DNA of 6,794 bases, from NCBI GenBank assembly GCA_035315065.1, contig DATFYM010000009.1, positions 1-6,794 on the forward strand, given 5' to 3'. This DNA is from DATFYM01 sp035315065 (lineage in GTDB: Bacteria > Acidobacteriota > Terriglobia > UBA7540). Below the pieces are notes generated by a model that was not told where the DNA came from, ran no database searches, and worked only from the letters and a program-made list of their open reading frames with translations. Positions 4,754 through 6,794 of the stretch are shown piece after piece. The first letter of the stretch is position 1. Every line of letters starts with the position of its first letter. Made by a program: the position numbers and the translations under genes.

Positions 4754-4951
4754 AAGTCTCTGTCTCCTTTTCCCAAGAATCGCGGCCCCTCCGGCGCCCC
4801 GGCGAACCGGGCCCACCTTGCTGGCGAAACGCCGGCCCCGGCGCCTACGCTCGCCCGAGGCTACCCATTCCGCTGCGCGTCGAAGCCGTCTAGCTTAGGA
4901 TAATACAGGAGGGCGTATCTGTCAAGCTAATTATCTTATGGCTACTCTATC
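4508..4951 (-). repeat. Direct repeat copy B
   Basis: This is the partner of 1765-2208 in the same orientation with the same internal order: codons 1-80, leader, promoter. The match ends just past TTATGGCTACTCTAT (compare TTATGGCCACTCTAC in copy A). Together the copies flank the RAYT/REP and toxin-antitoxin block. Confidence 0.85.
4897..4925 (-). promoter_or_regulatory. Sigma70-type promoter of the truncated copy (copy B)
   Basis: On the minus strand there is a TTGACA -35 box (4920-4925), a 17-bp spacer and a TATCCT -10 box (4897-4902). The spacer sequence is identical to copy A, so the whole promoter has been preserved although the gene it serves is cut short. Confidence 0.68.
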
Positions 4952-5251
4952 ACTTGGGAATCCCTCATGACGGGGGTCGCTTCTGAGTGGCCGACGATCC
5001 AGGAGTTGAGCCACCTTGCTCTACTACGCCGTCGATCGCGAGTAATCGCCCAATGGCAGATCCTTCTACTGCGCCGCGGACGTAAGGCACTTCTACGTTT
5101 AGCCCGTTTTCCGGCCAGGTGGCACCGACTCCAGTTTCCGGTAATCCCACTTTGGGATCCTATGGTATTCTTGAAAAGCGCTTGAACACAAGGTGACGGG
5201 AACCCAAATGAAGTCCCCAGGATAAGCTCAGGTCCCGGGATTTGGTGGAGG
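4952..5251. other. Intergenic region without a recognised gene
   Basis: Between the promoter of the truncated copy and the phosphodiesterase gene I see no gene I can defend. A 72-codon plus ORF (4967-5185) and minus ORFs over the same span resemble nothing known and lack good ribosome binding sites. A plus frame reading SPFSGQVAPTPVSGNPTLGS near 5098-5157 is protein-like but follows a stop and has no start, so it could be a decayed fragment. No clear promoter for the downstream gene was found. Confidence 0.5.
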
Positions 5252-5341
5252 ATGATGGCTGAGCGCCGAATTTCTACCAACGCACCCGAAGATGCTTCGG
5301 AGTTCGAATGCGTTGTGATGATTGCAGTGAAAGGAGCGTGA
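5252..5341 (+). CDS. Possible small leader ORF (29 aa) before the phosphodiesterase gene
   Basis: MMAERRISTNAPEDASEFEC plus nine more residues can be read from 5252, or from the ATG at 5255. A strong GGTGGAGG abuts the start, 3 nt from the second ATG. The stop TGA (5339-5341) lies 3 nt before the next ATG and directly after that gene's AAGGAG, so ribosomes ending here could reinitiate on the next gene. The peptide is unrecognised and could be chance. Confidence 0.3.
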   Translation: MMAERRISTNAPEDASEFECVVMIAVKGA

Positions 5342-5344
5342 CCA

Positions 5345-6568
5345 ATGGCATTTGCAGACACACCGGCGTCCTCTGAGGCCCCCAACTTTCCGTATGCCAA
5401 TTGGATGAACCTCGCACCTCACAATCCGAAGACTAAACTAAAGGATTTCTGCCTCCCGGGTACTCACGACAGCGCTACTGCCACCCTGCAGAAGGTGTGG
5501 ACGGACGAGCGAGACGAAGATTGGCGCATGATCTTTCCCCAGATTGGCTCGGAATTGCCGGCCGCTGCGGCCAAGCACCTGTGGCAGGCGCTGCACGGAT
5601 GCGCTCGGGCAACCCGCTGCGACATCAAAACCCAGCTCTTGATGGGCGTGCGAGCATTTGATTTTAGGGTGTGGCCCGAAAAAGTCGAGACGTTCCGGGA
5701 ACATGCATTTGATCTTATGGTGTTTCAGCCCACCATGTTCACGACGCGCTTCGGAGGTGAATTCTACAGCGTCCACAGGTTTTTGGGCGAGAAGTACTCC
5801 ACAATCGTTGGCCAGCTTCGGGATTTTCTGGAATCCTATAAGGGCGAGGTTGTGTATGCCCGGTTCCGCTTTCTCGATGAAAAGAGGCTAATAAGAGATG
5901 CGGGTGAGATCAATAGGTTTTTCAGTTGGTTGGTGGAGGAAAAACAGCTCCGAAAATACTGCATCAAAAGGAGTGAGGGCAACCCATTCCAAGCTTCCTA
6001 TGAAACCCTGGTCGACGGCTACGATCACTCCAGACTCGTCATCCATTTCTACGACGAGCCATGGAGACACGCTGACGTAAGTAAATGCCCAGGAAGGGAC
6101 CTATTCTTCACGAATGGGGAGATTGGTTTGCATGGGGACACGGTTGGCAACGGCGAAACAGTAGACACAATGGTGGCCAAGCAGAAAGAATATCTTAAAT
6201 ACGCGAAAGACAACAAACTCCTTTTTGGACTTTGGTTCGTAAGCTGTCCACCAAGCGCAAAATTCACAAAGGAGGGCACCAAGGCCTTTGAGGGGCAGCC
6301 CTTTGATGACGAAGTCCTTAGGACGTGGGCGAGGCCCTTCAACGAGAAACTGCACTTTATACTCCAGGATCAATTCTATGGAGAGCCAGCGTCGGCAATC
6401 TTCGTGGATTGGATTGAAGACACTCAGTTGGTTCCGTGGGCCATTAACCGAAGCGTATACCGCCCCTCGGCTGCTGAGGTGGCGAAGCACTACCGAGAAC
6501 TCGAGCACAGGGAAAAACGTGAGAGCGCGCGCCGCCGCAATAGGCCGCGTTCCGTACGGCCAAGTTGA
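5345..6568 (+). CDS. PI-PLC X-domain-like phosphodiesterase (407 aa)
   Basis: This is a PLC-like phosphodiesterase of the TIM-barrel superfamily that includes phosphatidylinositol-specific phospholipase C. Visible motifs are LPGTHDSAT with H41 and D42 (first catalytic His), GVRAFDFRVW with D106 and R108, SVHRF with H144 (candidate second catalytic His), the typical helix-strand LRDFLESYKGEVVYARFRF (158-176) and FVDWIED with D355 near the end. The order and approximate spacing match the family, with a longer insertion (residues 45-95) between the first two motifs. There is no signal peptide or membrane segment, unlike many secreted bacterial PLCs, and the C-terminus is a basic tail (389-407, many Arg). 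Substrate unknown: a phosphoinositide, another glycerophosphodiester or a cyclic phosphate are all possible. AAGGAG lies 8 nt before the ATG. No operon partner is visible downstream. Confidence 0.8.
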   Translation: MAFADTPASSEAPNFPYANWMNLAPHNPKTKLKDFCLPGTHDSATATLQKVWTDERDEDWRMIFPQIGSELPAAAAKHLWQALHGCARATRCDIKTQLLMGVRAFDFRVWPEKVETFREHAFDLMVFQPTMFTTRFGGEFYSVHRFLGEKYSTIVGQLRDFLESYKGEVVYARFRFLDEKRLIRDAGEINRFFSWLVEEKQLRKYCIKRSEGNPFQASYETLVDGYDHSRLVIHFYDEPWRHADVSKCPGRDLFFTNGEIGLHGDTVGNGETVDTMVAKQKEYLKYAKDNKLLFGLWFVSCPPSAKFTKEGTKAFEGQPFDDEVLRTWARPFNEKLHFILQDQFYGEPASAIFVDWIEDTQLVPWAINRSVYRPSAAEVAKHYRELEHREKRESARRRNRPRSVRPS

Positions 6569-6661
6569 CGGCAAGTCCGCAAACCGCGGATGTGCTGTTC
6601 GAGCCGTCCCTGATGTTCCTGTTTGGGTGACAAATAGCTCGGAATCGACGGGCAACTAAAC

Positions 6662-6683
6662 GCGGCGTCATAAGTAATGCCGC
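6662..6683 (+). terminator. Weak hairpin after the phosphodiesterase gene
   Basis: GCGGCGT and ATGCCGC form a 7-bp stem (one G-T pair) around an 8-nt loop. It is followed by ATAATAAAATT, which is AT-rich but without a real T-run. It lies 94 bp beyond the stop. It is a possible transcription end, weakly supported; a second small hairpin, CCCGA-CCCTC-TCGGG, follows at 6700-6714. Confidence 0.3.
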
Positions 6684-6740
6684 ATAATAAAATTGAATTC
6701 CCGACCCTCTCGGGCCTAGAATGGTCCGGGAGGTGAACCG

Positions 6741-6794
6741 ATGCAGAGGTTGGAGATTGCCGATGTTGAAATCATGCGATTGGCGGTCCAACAG
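6741..6794 (+). CDS. 5' end of a gene cut by the window edge
   Basis: MQRLEIADVEIMRLAVQQ is read to the last base. A very good ribosome binding site, GGGAGGTGA (6728-6736), lies 4 nt before the ATG, so the start is well supported. Eighteen residues are too few to assign a family. The style recalls the N-terminus of some IS630-type or winged-helix transposase proteins, but that is a guess. Confidence 0.55.
   Translation, partial: MQRLEIADVEIMRLAVQQ

Noticed and set aside
4942..5400. 152-codon minus ORF upstream of the phosphodiesterase
   Set aside because: It overlaps the well-supported start of the plus gene, has no recognisable motifs and no good ribosome binding site.
6101..6655. 184-codon minus ORF antisense to the phosphodiesterase
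   Set aside because: It is a shadow of the real gene, whose catalytic motifs and ribosome binding site are on the plus strand.

Overview
The window looks like an accessory stretch of a moderately GC-rich bacterial chromosome. It combines a REP-associated transposase with its repeats, several toxin-antitoxin-type small genes, duplicated genus-type hypothetical genes and decayed repeats. That mix recalls large soil genomes such as Acidobacteriota of the Solibacter/Bryobacter kind, but this is inference from gene style only. No rRNA or tRNA gene fixes the taxonomy.

Layout: (1) 1-597 holds about four degenerate ~150-160 bp tandem units that look like eroded minus-strand coding sequence. (2) 599-1023 is gene-free, with an imperfect CAGAG-type inverted repeat, a 16-bp perfect palindrome and a strong hairpin that fits a terminator for the next gene. 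(3) 1024-2010 (minus) is a 328-residue charged, helical protein of unknown function with its own promoter (2154-2182) and a ~137-nt leader. (4) 2227-2960 is a RAYT/REP locus: an IS200-like HUH tyrosine transposase (2372-2797, frameshifted near its C-terminus) between clusters of REP-like hairpins, including a 47-bp inverted repeat pair matching at 46 of 47 positions. (5) 2937-3100 is the broken tail of a DUF433 antitoxin-like gene, followed by a DUF4160-DUF2442 pair (3151-3659) and a VapB-VapC pair (3756-4392). (6) 4502-4753 (minus) is a truncated second copy of gene (3), preceded by the same leader and promoter. (7) 4952-5344 is mostly unexplained DNA with a possible 29-codon leader ORF. It precedes a 407-residue PI-PLC-X-like phosphodiesterase (5345-6568). 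(8) At 6741 the start of another gene runs off the window behind a very good ribosome binding site.

The two copies of the hypothetical gene and its upstream region form ~440-bp direct repeats (about 1765-2208 and 4508-4951, constant offset 2743). They bracket the whole RAYT/REP plus toxin-antitoxin block, so that 2.3-kb cargo could have been gained, or could be lost, by recombination between them. The individual modules (RAYT/REP, DUF4160-DUF2442, VapBC, PLC-X fold) are known families. The less familiar parts are the duplicated promoter-leader-gene unit, the REP hairpin overlapping the transposase ribosome binding site, and the decayed repeats at the left end.
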